Assembly: GCF_947623445.1 (NCBI RefSeq)
Contig: NC_135245.1
Coordinates: forward strand, 3,107,501-3,171,500
DNA length: 64,000 nucleotides
Source: Clavelina lepadiformis
Taxonomy: Eukaryota; Chordata; Ascidiacea; Aplousobranchia; Clavelinidae
Reading direction: 5' to 3'
Below are positions 12,092 through 24,147 of the stretch, in pieces. The translations under genes and the position numbers were made by a program. How positions within the stretch are numbered: position 1 is the first letter of the stretch; each line of letters opens with the position of its first letter. The notes under the pieces were generated by a model that was given only the letters and a program-made list of their open reading frames with translations, ran no database searches and was not told the DNA's origin.

Positions 12092-15000
12092 CTACATGAA
12101 TGGAATCAAGAATGAGAAACTAGCTGAATATTCAGCAAGCGACCTCTTTTCTTGCCACAAGTGGGTAAATGGTAGTGATAGAGGATATCTATGGACATGG
12201 TTACCGCAGGCGTCATCAGGTGGTACGTCGGGAATAACGTATACAAGCACAACTGGCACAGGCAAACGACCGTCCTGAAATGGTCGTATTTGCAAAAAAT
12301 TTAATTAGCAATCACTTAACAACTTAAATTTAAATACGCTGCATAACTAAGTCACCTTCATCAAAACATGTTGTGAATGATAAATGTCAACACATTCTGG
12401 ATAAATGTCATGTTGATCTCTGCATACCACGTGTGCTCTTTTCTAAGTATAACAAGTATGATCATATTACGGGCAACCACTGACATGCAGTATTTTAAAG
12501 AGTCTTAAACTCCATATTTGTAGAAACTGTGTATGCTTGTCGCAATAACGGCATTTTTGGCGTATTTCTGCACTTACATTTAATCGTCTGATGTCAATGC
12601 CTGCTCTGCATTGTTGACATTTCCCTTTGTTAAGAACTTTCAGAGATAGTCTTACAGCATTAGTAAGGATATAATCCACTGTAAGTCTCACCATGGCATC
12701 TGTTTTGTTTGGATATTGTAGCTTAATAGGCATAGACGGCTTGCCTGGAAGTGAAAGCCCAGAGATGGTCATTTTTACTTCATAGTGGAGCTAGAGTAAT
12801 GTAATACTGGACCAACTTACCATGCATAAACATCCAAATAAAGTGATTTCTATCAAAATGTGTACCGGGCTTAATCTCATCCGTTAAACAACGATACTCG
12901 GTCAAAGTCTGTCTTACTTCCGATATCTGCCAGTAGTTAAAACTGTTAATGGAAAGAATAAGAAAGAAAGACTAGAACCACTTTAGATTCCACACACAAG
13001 GTCACCTGACAGCCGCTCTCTTTAACGTCTTCTTGTACATAATCAAGCATGTGTGTTACTCTCACTGGCTTGGTCAAGTGATTCTGAAGGGCACCAACAA
13101 ATATTCCGTAATTACTTCCGGTGCCTTCATAAGCTTCGCGACTTTCCGTTCTTCAAAAACAAAGTAACCAGTTCATCAGGAGATGGTTTTGTTCAAAATG
13201 TAAAAGTCAGTTAATAAAGGATACATTTGGTTAACATTTGAATGGGTAGTTTTATAGGTTAAATAAACACTATATACCAAAACTAAAAACTGGCCCACGA
13301 CAATAAACTTAATTTAAATCAACTGTCTTACAGTACATTTTATGTCAATAAATAAGCAATTTTTAATCATACTGACTTACGTGGCATAGGCAATCACCAT
13401 ATTACTTAAGAAAGACGTGTCTGGCCTGCGTAAGACATAGTCCATTTTCTGTCTGAAAAGCAAAGAACGAGATGTTGCTCTGATTAAAATCTCTTTTTTA
13501 AAGAACTGATGTAAGGCAAAGTAATGTGATGTCTTGATGACATATATTACACTAGTGACGTGCATTATAGCTTGTGTATAAATATGACATGATACATATG
13601 TTGTTATTGTATTTAACCCTAAACCAAGGTAAGGTTTGCAATATTTACACTCAACTACTTGGGCATGTTGTCTTGCCATCCCAACAACATTACTATATAG
13701 CAGCACTGCGTTTTTCTGAAATTTGGTGTTCACGAAGATCAATGAACAATAACCAGCAATGTTTATGCTTTTCCTAACAGCTTAACTATGACTGTGTAGC
13801 ACCATCGAGCTTCTTAGGTAGAATACTTAATTTCTCAGAGTAAAAACATCAACTGACAAGGGCTGTCAAAGTAATCTGGTGAAATAAACTCCCAATGTGA
13901 AATTGAATATTGCAGAAACACGCATTGAGTTTTTTCTGATTTATTGAAATCATGCATACGGCAATGCTCAAATTTTATCAATCAGTTCAGGAAAAACTGC
14001 TTTTACTTTTACTTACTGCTTTTCTCTCGTCTGTATTACTCCTTGTGTTTCTTGCAAGAAATCTTGGCGCAAAATTTTATTTTTATCACCAACTCTTCCT
14101 TAGATCTCGAAAATTGCTGTGAAGCTTTTTTCCACAGTGGCAAGAATGGATGAGTTAGAAATGAATGTAGAGGACGAGAAGATTTATAAAAGTTTAATAT
14201 TTCAGTGCTTTCATGCAAACACTAATTCTACTTTGCGCATTACATACAAAACAAGCTGGCATCTTGCTTGAAGCCAACAGTATGTTTAGACGTTGATGTC
14301 TGTATTGAGTCTGAATCGAATCATTAAACATGCGCACCCATACTCAGCATCTCTACAACTGGGACTTACCTTCTTCGGCAAGTATCAAGCAGAGCAAGAG
14401 TGAGACTGGGGGAGCACCTTCTCTGGATATTTTCCAGCTCCCAGTCTGCTTCCAGACAGTCTTTATGATAGTTGCTCTCGGTAGCATCCACGGGCATCAA
14501 GTAAGTTTTACCATCTTTTTGAAAACCATGGCCCCCAAAATAAAACACACCTTATCGAAGAAAAATAATGCAAGAACAACAGTTAGCACAATGAAGTATT
14601 TGTTTATAAAAAAGATGTTGCCTATATATCATAAAACTAAAAAAATGACACAAAAAAACATGGCTTACAGTAGCACCCTTCAGACGCCAGTTCACTGAAC
14701 CAGATGAAAGCCTTGTGCATTTCTGGGCAACTTAAATTAGCAAATGATAAAGTTTTGAAATTGAGTTCATTCTGAAAATAAATTATGAATGACCATAAAC
14801 ACTTTTTGCATATTAAATTTTCGTTCCACATGAAAACGAATGGCATGATGGAATGCCAAACATAAATTGTTATCACTGTTTAGTAATAACCTGTAAGATA
14901 TCTGTGAGCTTTTCAAGGTCATTTAATGCTTCTGGAAGTCTTCTGTGATACCTGTAGTCTCCATTCCCAATTAATAGCGCGACTTTGTCGGTTGCAAAAA

Positions 15001-15560
15001 AATTCTGGGGTCTCTCAATGTTAGCTGAACTTATCTGTGCTGTAAACAGTATTTTTGCAACAGGTTATGACAATATTCATTAAGGTTAGTCAGTTATATA
15101 AATAAATAAAAACTGTGCCTTTGAAAATGCAAATTTTGAAAAATAGAACAAATATAACATAATAATCAAAATTGCAATGTCTAAGACTGTTTTGTCTGAG
15201 AAAATACATGCTGATGGTTGATTTCAAGATGTTAATTGTTTTCCTGGCATTGAAGCCGTAAAAAACACCAAACAAACGAAAGTACAACACACCTATGTTA
15301 ACAACACAAGTAGATGATCTCACGGGGGAATAACCAGCAATGCGGGATTTGATCACACAATAGTAGTCTCCTTGGTGCTCTCGTGGATTTACGTCAGCTC
15401 TCATAAACTTGCTATTGGACTCAACAAATGTATTATTACGGTACCAATTAAATATAAGATCTTCAGGCTTGACAAAATTTTTTACTGAACAAAATAGCAA
15501 GAATGAATCGCCAGTGGCAAGATCTTGATGCTGTGGTTGGATGAGAACGGCAACACACGG
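12092..15560 (-). CDS. MALT1: MALT1-type paracaspase (N-terminal exons not identified)
   Basis: MALT1 is an Arg-specific paracaspase that signals to NF-kB with CARD and BCL10 proteins in the cytosol. Exons found: 15291-15560, 14891-15034, 14669-14771, 14370-14550, 13381-13452, 13006-13150, 12821-12926, 12578-12777, 12092-12274; phases join cleanly for about 467 residues. Exon 15291-15560 is an Ig domain (LIQPQHQDL, FNWYRNN, NPREHQGDYYCV) like human Ig2. The protease follows: ATDKVALLIGNGDYRYHRRL, then FGGHGFQKDG carrying the catalytic His, and LALLDTCRRR carrying the catalytic Cys. YVLRRPDTSFLSNMVIAYAT and YEGTGSNYGIFVGAL form the small-subunit region. The last three exons match the C-terminal Ig3 area in position but weakly in sequence. 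The first donor (GTGTTG at 15290) is chosen for phase. No death domain or first Ig domain was found upstream. Confidence 0.88.
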
Positions 15561-16732
15561 CTTAAAATAAAAAAGAAACAGTTTGATTTTATGAATTTGG
15601 GTCATACTAACACTGCACATGCTGCATTTGCAGTCAAGGACATGCAGTTGCATACTTGTGTGTAATGATGGACTGAAAGGTATCAAATTTAATGTACCGG
15701 ATTTTGCTGGCCAGCGCCTTGCAGGGATAGTGGCTCTGCATAATAGTTACTTCTCTCCTGGTCGTGGAGTTGAGCAGGGAGTGAACCAGGGCCATACATT
15801 GAATGATAGTTGCCCAACAAGTGATATCTCGCTTGCCTTTTGAACAATGGCCAATGAAATGACTTTTTTAAATTAAACACCACAAAAAGATGGATCCCTA
15901 AATAGCACCTAAAACAAGACGCAGAATGAGATTGTGTGAAGCGTTTGTAAACGGATGTATTTCTAAATCAAATACCATATAACATTCTCTTTGCAATTCC
16001 TGAAAGACAAGCACACTCTATAAGCGTCAGGCAAGCGTCTGCTGTAATCATAACTATGCAAAAGTAATCCAGTAACATTTCGATTCCATCACAATATAAC
16101 ACACAGTAAACTTGGATTTACGAGAATTCCTAATTACATGATTACCTCTATACAAATAGGTCTGGTCACAGCAGTGCAAACAAATAAAAGGATTAAAAAA
16201 ATTTTAGCACCTATATTATGGTTTATCAAAAAACGATCCAACACATATTGTAACCAAGATTTTTCCTTAGCCAGGAAACTTTACAGTTAGTCAATTAGCT
16301 CCTTTTGCTTTTATAACTTTTAATAGCATTTCTTAGATAAAAACAATCATCTTTCCTCAAAAAAGTCCAAACGTAGACTGAATTAACACTCGCCCAGACG
16401 AGCGCAACACCACGCCAACACAGATTCCACTGTTGTCACGCACCGAGAAAATAAACGCGTGACGCTAAATACCAATTAGGCCCTAGGGGTAGCGATGTAA
16501 CACGTCACAAGAGATCAACTAAAAACATGTGTACATATGAATAGGTAAAATATTTATAAGAAAACCTTAAGAGCATGCATGCAAATGACACAATGCGAAT
16601 AAAACAGAAGTCGACCCACACCTTTGACTAAATTAACCTACAAGAGTGCTGCGAACAAACAATGTACAATGTGATGGCTCTAAAACGGGCGCATAAAAAT
16701 AATCCCACGACAATATCACAAAAAAATTTCTT
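15561..16732. other. MALT1 5' region and ENOPH1-MALT1 interval
   Basis: About 1.2 kb between the Ig exon of MALT1 and the stop of ENOPH1, both on the minus strand. A tiny in-phase exon candidate (acceptor near 16005, donor soon after, reading ELQRECYM) exists but is too short to trust. Sequence at 15690-15840 is richer in GC and looks like an interspersed repeat rather than a gene. The GC-richer stretch 16380-16500 may be the MALT1 promoter. I cannot place the missing N-terminal exons. Confidence 0.4.
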
Positions 16733-17509
16733 TTACTGAGCTACCAAGTCTTTAAAAGTTTCAATGGTTATGTACTGATCAGCATTTGCTAAAGGCTTGT
16801 TCCCTGGCCGAACAACAATAAAGACATGGAAACCAGCTTCACGAGCTGCATCTGCCTCATATTCAACATCAGTTAAAAACAAGACTTCACCGGGATCGAC
16901 AATAACTTTTTTGGCAATTTTTAAATAGCTGTTGGATTGCTTTTTGCTCCCAGTAGTTGTGTCAAAGTGCCCATCCAACAATGGTAGTAAATTTCCATTT
17001 TCCAAATGCCCAAACAAAAGCTTTTGTGCTTGCACACTGCCCGAGGAATAGATATAAATGCGTTTCCCTTTAATTTTAAGTTTTTCCAAAACAGGGATAA
17101 CATCATCGTACACAACACCTTTAATAAGGCCAGATTCATAGGCATCTTTCCACATAAATCCTTGGAGTTTTTTAAGGCTTGTGGTTTTTCTGTTTAGACT
17201 CATTTGCCAGTGCACATTAGCCACAACATCAGGAAGTGCATCGTCTTTGCTGTCAACAAAACTCTTAATCATTGGCACATTTTTTAATCCCTCTTCCGTG
17301 TCACATTCTGCTTGCTTCCGAAGCTCATTAATCACGTGCTGGATTTCTTCAGAGGACCAATTTGCTTCCAAGTAAGAAGCTATGTTTTCTGAAACATACG
17401 GAAATAAAGTTTTTGTCACAAAGTCGATTGGTGTTGTTGTTCCTTCAATATCCAGTAATATAACCTTTGCTTTATGGAAAACGTCTTGAACTCCATTTGC
17501 ACTCATTGC
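16733..17509 (-). CDS. ENOPH1: ENOPH1, enolase-phosphatase E1 (methionine salvage)
   Basis: This bifunctional HAD-superfamily enzyme converts 2,3-diketo-5-methylthiopentyl-1-phosphate to the acireductone in the cytosol. The frame is intronless. I start it at the Met of MSANGVQDVF (258 residues, human 261) rather than the in-frame Met 33 codons upstream, because the extra part has no counterpart in the family. HAD motif I is VILLDIEGTTTPIDF, with the nucleophile Asp and the DIEGT signature. Motif II is YIYSSGSVQAQKLLFG. The conserved Lys lies in TTGSKKQSNSYLKIAKK and motif IV is FLTDVEYEADAAREAGF. All key residues are present and the copy looks functional. Lack of introns could be ancestral loss or retrocopying; vertebrate ENOPH1 has introns. 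Confidence 0.95.
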   Translation of the reverse strand, partial: AMSANGVQDVFHKAKVILLDIEGTTTPIDFVTKTLFPYVSENIASYLEANWSSEEIQHVINELRKQAECDTEEGLKNVPMIKSFVDSKDDALPDVVANVHWQMSLNRKTTSLKKLQGFMWKDAYESGLIKGVVYDDVIPVLEKLKIKGKRIYIYSSGSVQAQKLLFGHLENGNLLPLLDGHFDTTTGSKKQSNSYLKIAKKVIVDPGEVLFLTDVEYEADAAREAGFHVFIVVRPGNKPLANADQYITIETFKDLVAQ

Positions 17510-19097
17510 AATCGCAAAATTCCAATTACTGCACCAACTGTTTGTGACTAAGACAAACTGATCTTCACAAAGGAAAAACAAGCTAAATTGTATATTTTGA
17601 TAATTCATTCACAGCAGTCACTTAACAATAACTCAAACCAGATCATAGCATAAAATAATATTTTTTGATATCAATGTACTAGAAAGTAGAAGGACTTAAT
17701 TAAAGGAAAAAGTTTTAACCAAATGTTGCACTTTAAACTAAATTTAGGTAATAACAAATGGCAGCATTACAGTGGCTCTCTTGATATTGTTGTAATATCA
17801 AAAGCAATAAAACGTAGTACTCTACTAACACAACATAATAATATATTATTTTCAAGTTGACTTAAAAGTTTTAAAACCTCTTTTCATTGCAAATCGAGTT
17901 TCATGTTATCTAGCATGACAAAGCAAGTTTCTAGGAACATCAAAATGCGCACAGGATCATGCAAAAACTATACAACGGCCTAAAGATACTGATAAAGTAA
18001 TGTACCGACAACGATATAAGAAAGTGCAATTCATAACAAACAACAAACATAGACATTATATATTTATGTAGCTAGATGCCTTCAAACAAGTTTTGCATAA
18101 AGTAACACAAAATGCATGATAATATGATAAATAATCTATGACATAATACCTGTTTCACTCAAAGGAAATTAGTAAAATAGTACGTAACATATGATTCATA
18201 TCTGTGTATGCTAATTTATTGTATTTGTAAGCAGCAATAACAAATTGTCAGTAAATATTTTCAAGACATTAAAAAATTAAGGATGGAGATTAAAAACCCA
18301 ACTTACGTGCTGAATTGAAACTTACACTGCAATTTGCTACTTAAGTTGACATCTTAACCCAACTTAACAGTTTTGAATGATATTTCCACTCACAGTTACC
18401 AATTTTGGTGACCTTAGTACATAATTTCAGTAGGTAACAAAAATTTCATTAAGCAGTGTGAATCATAATGCATTGACAATAAATGATTGATTTTGAAAAC
18501 AAGCGGTTAAGATTGTTAACATAAGAGAAAATATTTGCACCTATACTGGCAGGATGTAGACCTATACTACATGTATCCAACAGGATAGGTTTTAATACAA
18601 AGCACTAAAAACACCTAGTATAGGCTAGCTTTATGTATGGGGTAGACTGAAGGGATGGCACAATACTGAGCTTCTATGAAAATAAATGCCTATAAGTAGG
18701 TTCTCACAGAAGACTGTAGGATAGTTTCCCTTTGGACGAAAAACATGTGGTATTGTACGGGTAGCCTACACGCACACACACATCACACGCATCCCACACA
18801 CACACACGCATCCCACACACACACACCTCACTGTTGGAAACAATACACTTCAATGTTCTTCATCACATCCACAAATATTAAAGCAAGCTGTGATCTGTCC
18901 TACGTTTTAAGACAGTTGCTTTTATCCTACTGTAAATTCATGTAAGTTGGGTTTTTCATCCCCACCCTAAGTTCTGGTACCTGATAAGCTAAAAGTTTCT
19001 GTACAACATTTTTCTACAACAAATTTCACACTATCTTGGCAGCAACTGGCTCCAATCATATAAAACCATAATATTCCAAATGCATAAAGTTAAAAAG
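17510..19097. other. Intergenic region with CA-rich microsatellite
   Basis: About 1.6 kb without a supported gene. At 18771-18828 lies a CA-rich simple repeat in which runs of CACACA alternate twice with GCATCC. The remainder is AT-rich and holds the ENOPH1 upstream region and the 3' side of the first acid phosphatase. Confidence 0.6.
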
Positions 19098-20408
19098 TTA
19101 AGGCACAAAATTTGTTTCTTGAGTTGAGGCTGCGTCATCTAAAGGCAAACTTTGGTAATGAGTAGGCTTTTGAAACTCGTTTCTAGAATTTCTTCGACAA
19201 CACAGTACAATTATTATAATGGCCCAAGTCAGCAGCAATAAACCAGATACAATAAACAATAACAGTGTTGTATGAAATGCAGGCTCATTGTTTCTGTCAC
19301 AATCACTGTCAATGTCATGGGGAATAACTTGGTCACAGAGCTTTTTAAATTCATCAAGGGGGCAAGAGAAATCACAACCTAACACTCGAAGAGGCATTGG
19401 GGCCTCCACAGTTGAATTTCGATAATAAGCTTTAACAATGTATTGTTTCCTGCTTTTTGTCTTGTAAACTTCTAACAAAACTGAGCTTGCAAACGGAGGA
19501 GGAAGCATGTTGAATTGACCAGTTGCACTTAACAAAGCATTAACAGTTGTATCGTGGGCAGAATATGCTACAAGTTTGTATGTGCTCGTACCATTTATAT
19601 GGCCTTGTATATTGTCAACTATTACTTTGAGCAAACTACCACCACCGCCAGATTTGGCCATTTTATTCTGAAACTCTGAAACAATTGCTCCAAACATAAA
19701 AGCCATGTCAATACCTGCAATGTCGGTAAGTACAGAAAATCGTTCAGGAGTAACCCAGGCTGGTAAAGTAAGATTGTGAAATTTTTCACAAATGAGAGTA
19801 TCATAAATGTGCTTGGCATCTGTGAAGTTCGGTGTACTGGCCCAAGCTGTAAAAACCTCAAGCTCTTTGAGAAATTTATGGTATCTATCTTCCATGGCCT
19901 TAAACTGGGAAGACTTGTAAATTTGAGACAAAAGTTTTGAGTATTTTGGGCAGTTTTTAATTGGATAAACCAACAACTGATCAATTTCAACCGGCACAGT
20001 GTGCACTGGTATGGGCTGCCAAGTGGTGTCGGTGCCATTCCATTTCTGCTGGCCACTTGGTGGATACAGACCAGCCATGTTACATTCGGCACTCATCAAT
20101 GTTCTGTCAATATCCGTACTACGAATATAGATTTCAGACCGGTTGTACTGTTTGCTTAATAGATTATTATATCTAAGTCTAAAAAATTGTCCTAATTCGA
20201 ATTCTTGGGACATTCCAACTTGTGTTAATTGACCAGGTCCTTGGGGCCATATTGATTTGTCATTGTACGGGTCACTTGGGTAAGAATGGAGTGATGATCT
20301 GGCCCCATGTCTCCAAACAACATTGGCAAACACAAGTTCCATGTCATTTTCAGCTGCTTCATATGATGCGATGACAGCAAAGATTACCAGCAACCACAAA
20401 ATACCCAT
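19098..20408 (-). CDS. Intronless histidine acid phosphatase, lysosomal type (copy A)
   Basis: Resembles ACP2/ACPP, enzymes that hydrolyse phosphomonoesters in lysosomes or after secretion. I start at the second Met (MGILWLLVIFAVIASYEA), which opens a good signal peptide and has a better start context; an in-frame Met lies 14 codons upstream (20450). Residues follow the family order: WRHGARSS (catalytic His motif, with Ala at the usual Asp of RHGDRSP), YIRSTDIDRTLMSAECN (substrate-binding Arg), WQPIPVHTVP, and YSAHDTTVNALL with the acid/base Asp. Several NxS/T glycosylation sites occur. The end carries one membrane helix (LLLFIVSGLLLLTWAIIIIV), a CCRR basic stop-transfer, and a cytosolic YQSL motif of the YxxPhi lysosomal sorting type. 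About 436 residues, no introns. Vertebrate ACP2 has about eleven exons, so a retrocopy origin is likely. Confidence 0.93.
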   Translation of the reverse strand: MGILWLLVIFAVIASYEAAENDMELVFANVVWRHGARSSLHSYPSDPYNDKSIWPQGPGQLTQVGMSQEFELGQFFRLRYNNLLSKQYNRSEIYIRSTDIDRTLMSAECNMAGLYPPSGQQKWNGTDTTWQPIPVHTVPVEIDQLLVYPIKNCPKYSKLLSQIYKSSQFKAMEDRYHKFLKELEVFTAWASTPNFTDAKHIYDTLICEKFHNLTLPAWVTPERFSVLTDIAGIDMAFMFGAIVSEFQNKMAKSGGGGSLLKVIVDNIQGHINGTSTYKLVAYSAHDTTVNALLSATGQFNMLPPPFASSVLLEVYKTKSRKQYIVKAYYRNSTVEAPMPLRVLGCDFSCPLDEFKKLCDQVIPHDIDSDCDRNNEPAFHTTLLLFIVSGLLLLTWAIIIIVLCCRRNSRNEFQKPTHYQSLPLDDAASTQETNFVP

Positions 20409-20450
20409 TTCTTCACCAAGACAGGACAAATATTTATTTTTTCTCTGCAT

Positions 20451-22146
20451 GCTGGTACTTGGAAAGAAATATTTTAAAATAGTTCCTCCATTTATTGCAA
20501 ATTTTTCTTTTTCAGCAATAAATCCCTACCAGATTAAGTTTTGGTTGCTAAGCACTATGTTTCCGAGTAATGTGCAATATAAGCAATGTGTTAAGTTCCA
20601 AATAAATATTGCTAAACCAAATTTAATCAACCAAAACTAATACGTACCAAATGAAAATACTGCTCATTATCGGAAAACACATTTCAGAATAATATTTACC
20701 AGAAACATTTTCAATGGGTATAGTGTATCGCGCTCCACTACACACCCCGCATCACATTGAACATCATAGCGCTGTGCAAATCATAACTTTCTTACGACAG
20801 ACCATTATGTGCAAACAATTGCATACAGTTATAGTAAATTTAATTCAACATAAGTTCAACATAAACTAAAAAATGTATGTCCAATAACCGATCACAGGGA
20901 CATACTCTCCAAATGTATGACACAGACCTGACTTATATAAATGAAACAGTGCAGGCATGACTATGCCGGTCAAATGAAAAAAACTTGATCAAGTATTTGA
21001 TATACAAAATTTACTACAAATCTGTCTGTGTCATACAATATCAGCATTTAGAGAATATTTTGCATAGTATTTTACAAATGGTAGATAAATGCTCATGAAC
21101 AAAAAAGTCCCAAATAAATAAAGCATATCGTAAAACAAGTACAGTGCCAGTGTTATGTACATATTGGCGTGATTATTAACAATGCAGACAACTGGAGAAT
21201 ATGACATGCTGATAAACACGGTCCCCAGTAGACCGTTGTTTCAAAACTTTTCCGGCACCATCGAATTAGTACAATGTCAAACTAGCATAATTCCACCCAA
21301 TATATATACCACACAGGCTTTGTGAAATAATTGGATTACATATATATGTGCATATTTTGGGTGTATAACTTATATATGCACTACATGCAGTTGTTCACTT
21401 TTTAATTCTGTTGGTGGGTTTTAGGAGTTAGCAACTAGAAATAGCAAAGAGTAAAATAATACATCTGCTCCCACGTGTGGTACCCATAAGCAATTGAAAC
21501 GAGTAAAATTTGAGTTCAAGTCATATTCAAGTACTTGGGACTAGGCCAAGTGATAAATTTAATCACTTGAACTTAAAATTACAATTGCATTTTGTCCTAT
21601 CCCTAGTAAGCAATAAACCAACTGGTAATAACGATTTGAATTCATGTGCAGTTCAATATAACAAAAAATAAAATGTGAAAGCTTACAAGCACGTGATTAT
21701 TCTACGAATACATGAAACAGGCAGTGTGCAACATCTAATAATATGGTCAAAAAAATTTGTTTAATTAAACACATAACTATTTTATATGTAAGTGATATAT
21801 CTGTATAATATAAATCGTGCATATATGCGTGCGAAATTTTTTAAAATGTACTGCATAGAGTTTTATATATGGTAGGTAAATGTTTATGAAGAAAAGGGAG
21901 CAAATTTTTTTGTTAAACGAAGTACAGTGTATAACATGAATATAATATAAATTTACACATTTACTGATACATGCAATGTAGATACTTGATATGTTTAAGT
22001 ATTACGGAAATTCTACATGTGATGTAATAACGTACAATGGCAGGTGTATTCATATTCACTTTGATGGATATAAACATATGTACAGGAATATTAGACCATA
22101 ACAGGAAAAGCAATATCATCTCAATTTCACCGTTTTCGTACATTTT
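20451..22146. other. Intergenic region between acid phosphatase copies
   Basis: About 1.7 kb, AT-rich, with short random frames only. It would hold the promoter of copy A. No repeat or gene was recognised. Confidence 0.5.
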
Positions 22147-23068
22147 TTAAAATATGATCAATAAGACGTTTCCTGCAATACACATTATGAGACAAAAGAC
22201 AACAATAAAACGTGGCATCAACACCACACCACTTCCAGCTAAAGTCATTAATGAATGTGATAAGTATGGTTCTGTTCTTTCATATTCCTTATCAACATCA
22301 ACTAGTATCAAAGACAAAGCTCTTTGTTTAAGCTCTTCAAATGGACAAGCAAAGCTACATCCAAGCACACCAAGGGGGAGTGAGGGATTGACCATTGAAT
22401 TACGATAAAATGTTTTCACAAAGTAAGATGTTTTGTCTGCCGATGCCTGTTTGTAAACTTCAAACATGATTGCACTTGAAAATGGAATTTTCATCAAATT
22501 GTATGCTTGGATGGCAATGAGCAATGCACTGAGTGTGGTGTCATGAGAGCAGAATAAGCAACGACCTTATATGTGCTTTTAGCATTAACAACATGTTGTA
22601 TAGAACTTTTTTTACTAAAACGCTGTTGACTGCTTGTAGATAAGTATAAACCAGCCATATTACATTCTGTGCTTAACAGTGTTCTATCAACGTCTGTGCT
22701 AAGAACATATATTTCAGACCATTTGTATTCTTCACCTAATATCTTACTCTATTTTTGTCGAAAAAACGGCAAAGTTCATACTGCTGTTGCATTCCAAATT
22801 TTTTTAATTGCCCAGCATCTTTTGGGTCCATGTTTTGATCACTGAAAATAGGTTTTAGTGGAGATCTGAGGCCATGACGCCAAATCACATTGGCAAATAT
22901 AAGTTGTAGCTCATTTTCTGCAGATTTAGATGATGCAATGCAAGCTACAAGTAAAGATGCCAAAAAAACAGTCATTGTAAAACAGCAATTAAAATGCAAC
23001 TGCATCGGTGAAAGACAGAAATTAAAGTAAAGATTAGTAGAAGAAATGAATGAATGAATGACCTCCAA
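22147..23068 (-). pseudogene. Decayed acid phosphatase copy (P)
   Basis: A broken host gene copy between A and B. The N-terminal part (22736-23068) keeps a signal-like segment and FANVIWRHGLRSPL. After a frame shift come SEIYVLSTDVDRTLLS, with Arg of the usual YIRSTD motif lost, and ECNMAGLYLS. About 400 bp of the middle is then missing: the text jumps from the AGLYPPSG region to STYKVVAYSA. A two-base insertion lies next to the HDTT site. The C-terminal part (22147-22524) reads KQASADKTSYFVKTFYRNS and CSFACPFEELKQRA, nearly identical to copy B, so P derives from B or its parent. The membrane end is altered. It cannot encode a complete enzyme. Confidence 0.9.
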
Positions 23069-24147
23069 ACTGTTTCAGTAAATAGTTATGATATTTTCTT
23101 TCTACAACAACTAAGCATACTTGCACACAAAATCAAAGTGTTACTTCATGAGTCATGACACACTTGGGGGTTTCTTTTATATATAAAATTTTAGATTCAA
23201 CAAAATAGTATACAGTATCATATATATCTGACCTGTAACATAAATGAGAGAAGCAATTAAGAACACTGTCTATGTAAGTTCAAGAACGATAAAAGACTCT
23301 TTTGTATTCATAAGATACCAGTAGTGTATAATATAACTAAACTAAGCTTAAAGAAGAGTGATCTAATGAAATATGAAAGCAAAACACAAAAACAACAAGC
23401 CCAGCAAACATTGCATAAAGGCACCGCAAGAAAATTGTCGCTGCATCGACAAAAAGTAGCGAGGTTATTGAAACCTCATCATAAAACCAGACCAACTGTC
23501 CATATAAAACAGACTACGTAGCAAAAAATGACAGAACAAAAGTTATACAAAAACAAGTCGAAACAACAGTAAGATTTCTGAATTATTCTTATTGTATCGT
23601 CAGAAATAGTGTATTCTGAAGTGCCTATATCCCTAATCAGTAAAAATATTCATACTGGCTATAATTTCAAGGTATATAGTCAAGACCACAAAACAATATA
23701 CCTCTATATTACCCAAATTTTTTTTATAAAATTAATCACAAATTGTTGATATTGATTAATTAAGTACGTGGATTAAAATGACATAAAAAAAAATTGAAGG
23801 AATGCGAAAAAGCAAGAAAAACAACTCACAAATATCACCAAGACATATTTTTTTTCATAATGATACAAATTGTAAGGTTGCCTTCGGAATAAGAGTGGAA
23901 TGCACGGCATGGCTTTATTTGATGAGATAAAACTTAAACGGGTATGTTGATCAACATATTTGTTACTTGTTGGGTTTACAACAACTTTGCATACAATACT
24001 ATATACATATTGCAACTGTTTCAGAAATCTTAACCATCCATTAATACGATTTATTCAGTGCTATATGACATGAAGTATCATAACTTGACAATATAATGAG
24101 TATGCAACAGTCAACTGTCAACATGCACTTAAACTGGGGGATCCATG
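23069..24147. other. Intergenic region
   Basis: About 1.1 kb of AT-rich sequence between the decayed copy and copy B. No supported gene was seen; short frames do not resemble known proteins. Confidence 0.5.

Noticed and set aside
15690-15883. Possible extra MALT1 exon reading MVFNLKKSFHWPLFKRQ
   Set aside because: Does not resemble a death domain or Ig fold; looks like an interspersed repeat.
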